A DNA stretch of 37,669 nucleotides from Chrysochromulina tobinii (Eukaryota; Haptophyta; Prymnesiales; Chrysochromulinaceae): contig JWZX01003406.1 in NCBI GenBank assembly GCA_001275005.1, positions 1 through 37,669 of the forward strand, written 5' to 3'. The notes below the pieces were generated by a model, which was not told where the DNA came from, searched no databases, and saw only the letters and a program-made list of their open reading frames with translations. Position 1 is the stretch's first letter; each line of letters begins with the position of its first letter. Both the position numbers and the translations under genes were made by a program. Shown here piece after piece: positions 36,530 to 37,669 of this stretch.

Positions 36530-37507
36530 ATGCCGGAGCTCGTCACGCCTGAGCTCACGCTCGTTCGCGTTGCTGATAAAGAGGTGCTGAACGAGTACGC
36601 CACGGCTCGCACAGCTGCCGGGGCTAGCGTGGACAGACACCTTAAGGCAAATCTGTCGCAGCTGTTGGGTTTTGACCAGGTTGGAAATGATCGAAAGAAA
36701 AGATGGGAAGCTTCAGATGGGACACGCGGCACATTCTACAATCTGGCAGACGTCTCGTGGTTTTATCACGCAGACATTCAAGAGGCGATCCCGCTCTTCG
36801 GCACGGCTGCTGCGAAGCACAGACAGCTTAAGCTCCAGCATGGCATCACAGATGGTGTTGACGTGTTCAAGCAGGTCGTTGAAGGCAAGCGCTCTTCCAG
36901 AGAAGGATGGTTTTGTGGTCAGCCGCCCCCAGCGCTAGCCACGCTACCTGATGGTGCTAGTATCATTGGACTCGCCGCTGCGCGGAATCATGGGGCGGCA
37001 GGCACCGTGCTGCCAGACGCGCCACCCGTGCTGCCAGACGCTCAAGAGCGGGACTCCACCATAGCCTCAGACGAGGAGGAGTGCGAGGCTTGCGAGGCGG
37101 ATGAGGGTTGCGATGAGGGCAATACGGAGGTCGAGTCGGAGCCAGAGGAGCCAGAGGAGGTGGAGCCAGAGGAGGCGGAGGTGGAGCGGCTGGAGGCGGC
37201 CTCCGACAGCGAGGCGGAGGAGGATGGCGCGGGCGATCTCGTATTCGAGTTCGACGAGAATGGCGGTCGGATTCGGCCAGAGGAGGAGGCGGCGCACATG
37301 GCGGAGGAGGAGGCAGAGATGGAGACGCGCGGCGCTGTTGTCGAGCAGCCATCAGCAAGCCGCAGCAGCCGCCGCCGCTCCCGTCAGGTCCAGATCCTGC
37401 AGCAGGCGGCCGGACAGGAGCATACTACACAGGGCGAGACGCGCACCGAGCAGCAGGGGCAGCGTGCTCAGGGCATTTTTACAGCGCAGAAGTACTTTTG
37501 GATGTAG
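36530..37507 (+). CDS. Acidic protein of unknown function between direct repeats
   Basis: This 325-residue protein has an ordered-looking N-terminal region of about 120 residues (LTLVRVADKEVLNEYATART, then DRKKRWEASDG and NLADVSWFYHADIQEAIPLFG). A long acidic, low-complexity region follows (about 180-275, rich in EEPEEVEPEEAE). A basic patch (SRSSRRRSRQVQ) and a Gln-rich tail ending in IFTAQKYFWM complete it. I recognise no family. The acidic tract followed by a basic patch is common in nuclear or chromatin-associated proteins. Direct repeats of at least 20 bases flank the gene, so it may lie in, or come from, a duplicated or mobile segment. The start is the first ATG after the 16-base repeats. 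Confidence 0.6.
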   Translation: MPELVTPELTLVRVADKEVLNEYATARTAAGASVDRHLKANLSQLLGFDQVGNDRKKRWEASDGTRGTFYNLADVSWFYHADIQEAIPLFGTAAAKHRQLKLQHGITDGVDVFKQVVEGKRSSREGWFCGQPPPALATLPDGASIIGLAAARNHGAAGTVLPDAPPVLPDAQERDSTIASDEEECEACEADEGCDEGNTEVESEPEEPEEVEPEEAEVERLEAASDSEAEEDGAGDLVFEFDENGGRIRPEEEAAHMAEEEAEMETRGAVVEQPSASRSSRRRSRQVQILQQAAGQEHTTQGETRTEQQGQRAQGIFTAQKYFWM

Positions 37508-37514
37508 AGCGTTT

Positions 37515-37534
37515 CTGAGGTCAGGTCTAGCACC
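37515..37534 (+). repeat. Direct repeat, right copy
   Basis: This is identical over 20 bases to 36321-36340 and begins seven bases after the stop codon of the acidic-protein gene. Weaker similarity runs on to about 37555. Confidence 0.85.
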
Positions 37535-37669
37535 CACCACTGCGCGAAAGACATGGTGCCACTTATCTTCGATTCCAGTAGCCGGCGGTAACTTGATTTG
37601 CGGATACGCGTCACCACCCCCCTCTTCCGCCCAGATCCCCCTAAATTCCGTAAATCCGTAAAAAGTTTA
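37535..37669. other. Window end, no gene recognised
   Basis: These last 135 bases follow the right direct repeat. A short phrase near 37650-37660 (CCGTAAATCCGTAAA) repeats CCGTAAA. No gene is visible before the window ends. Confidence 0.4.

Overview
The window is nuclear DNA from a GC-rich, gene-dense unicellular eukaryote. All recognisable products are eukaryotic: VPS51, ATG7, GHITM/TMBIM5, an ArfGAP, a myosin, a GT77 glycosyltransferase and a ciliary FAM166-like protein. Most genes are single long open frames, and only one intron is convincing (VPS51). Long GC-rich spacers separate the genes. Strong GC bias, few introns, a GT77 of plant/algal type, a flagellar protein and secreted 2-oxoglutarate oxygenases suggest a flagellated microalga, perhaps a haptophyte or related lineage. 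That placement is inference; no rRNA, tRNA or organelle gene was found to test it.

Layout. 1-884 is a GC-rich spacer. 885-1889 (-) is a bromodomain protein resembling BRD8, divergent from VPS51 at 2091-4652 (+, spliced). A spacer of about 1 kb follows. 5709-7851 (-) is ATG7, interrupted by a one-base frame change in a G7 run. 8020-11424 (-) is a pseudokinase / RING-IBR / ankyrin / LRR gene with at least five disruptions, best called a pseudogene. 11793-12440 (+) may encode a proline-rich tail-anchored protein. 13083-14120 (-) is a GHITM-like mitochondrial protein. 14181-15443 (-) is a secreted or lumenal C-terminal processing protease. 16295-18571 (-) is an XEG113-like GT77 glycosyltransferase. 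19101-21008 (-) is a secreted prolyl-4-hydroxylase-like oxygenase carrying calreticulin-like W/DG/W motifs. 21483-22622 (+) is an ArfGAP. 23062-23856 (-) is a FAM166-like axonemal protein. 24066-27098 (-) is a large coiled-coil protein, divergent from a myosin with four EF-hand loops at 27520-32583 (+). 33328-35088 (-) is a secreted TPR-JmjC protein, 35253-36200 (-) a proline-rich protein of unknown function, and 36530-37507 (+) an acidic unknown protein lying between two direct repeats.

These are independent housekeeping and accessory genes, not an operon. The neighbourhood most suggestive of joint function is 11.8-21 kb. It holds a proline hydroxylase-like enzyme, a GT77 of the type that arabinosylates hydroxyproline glycoproteins, and a possible SP/PP-rich substrate protein. 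VPS51 and the ArfGAP both act in Golgi/endosome traffic. The most unusual proteins are the myosin with two EF-hand pairs, the oxygenase with calreticulin-like motifs, and the decayed pseudokinase-E3-ankyrin-LRR gene.
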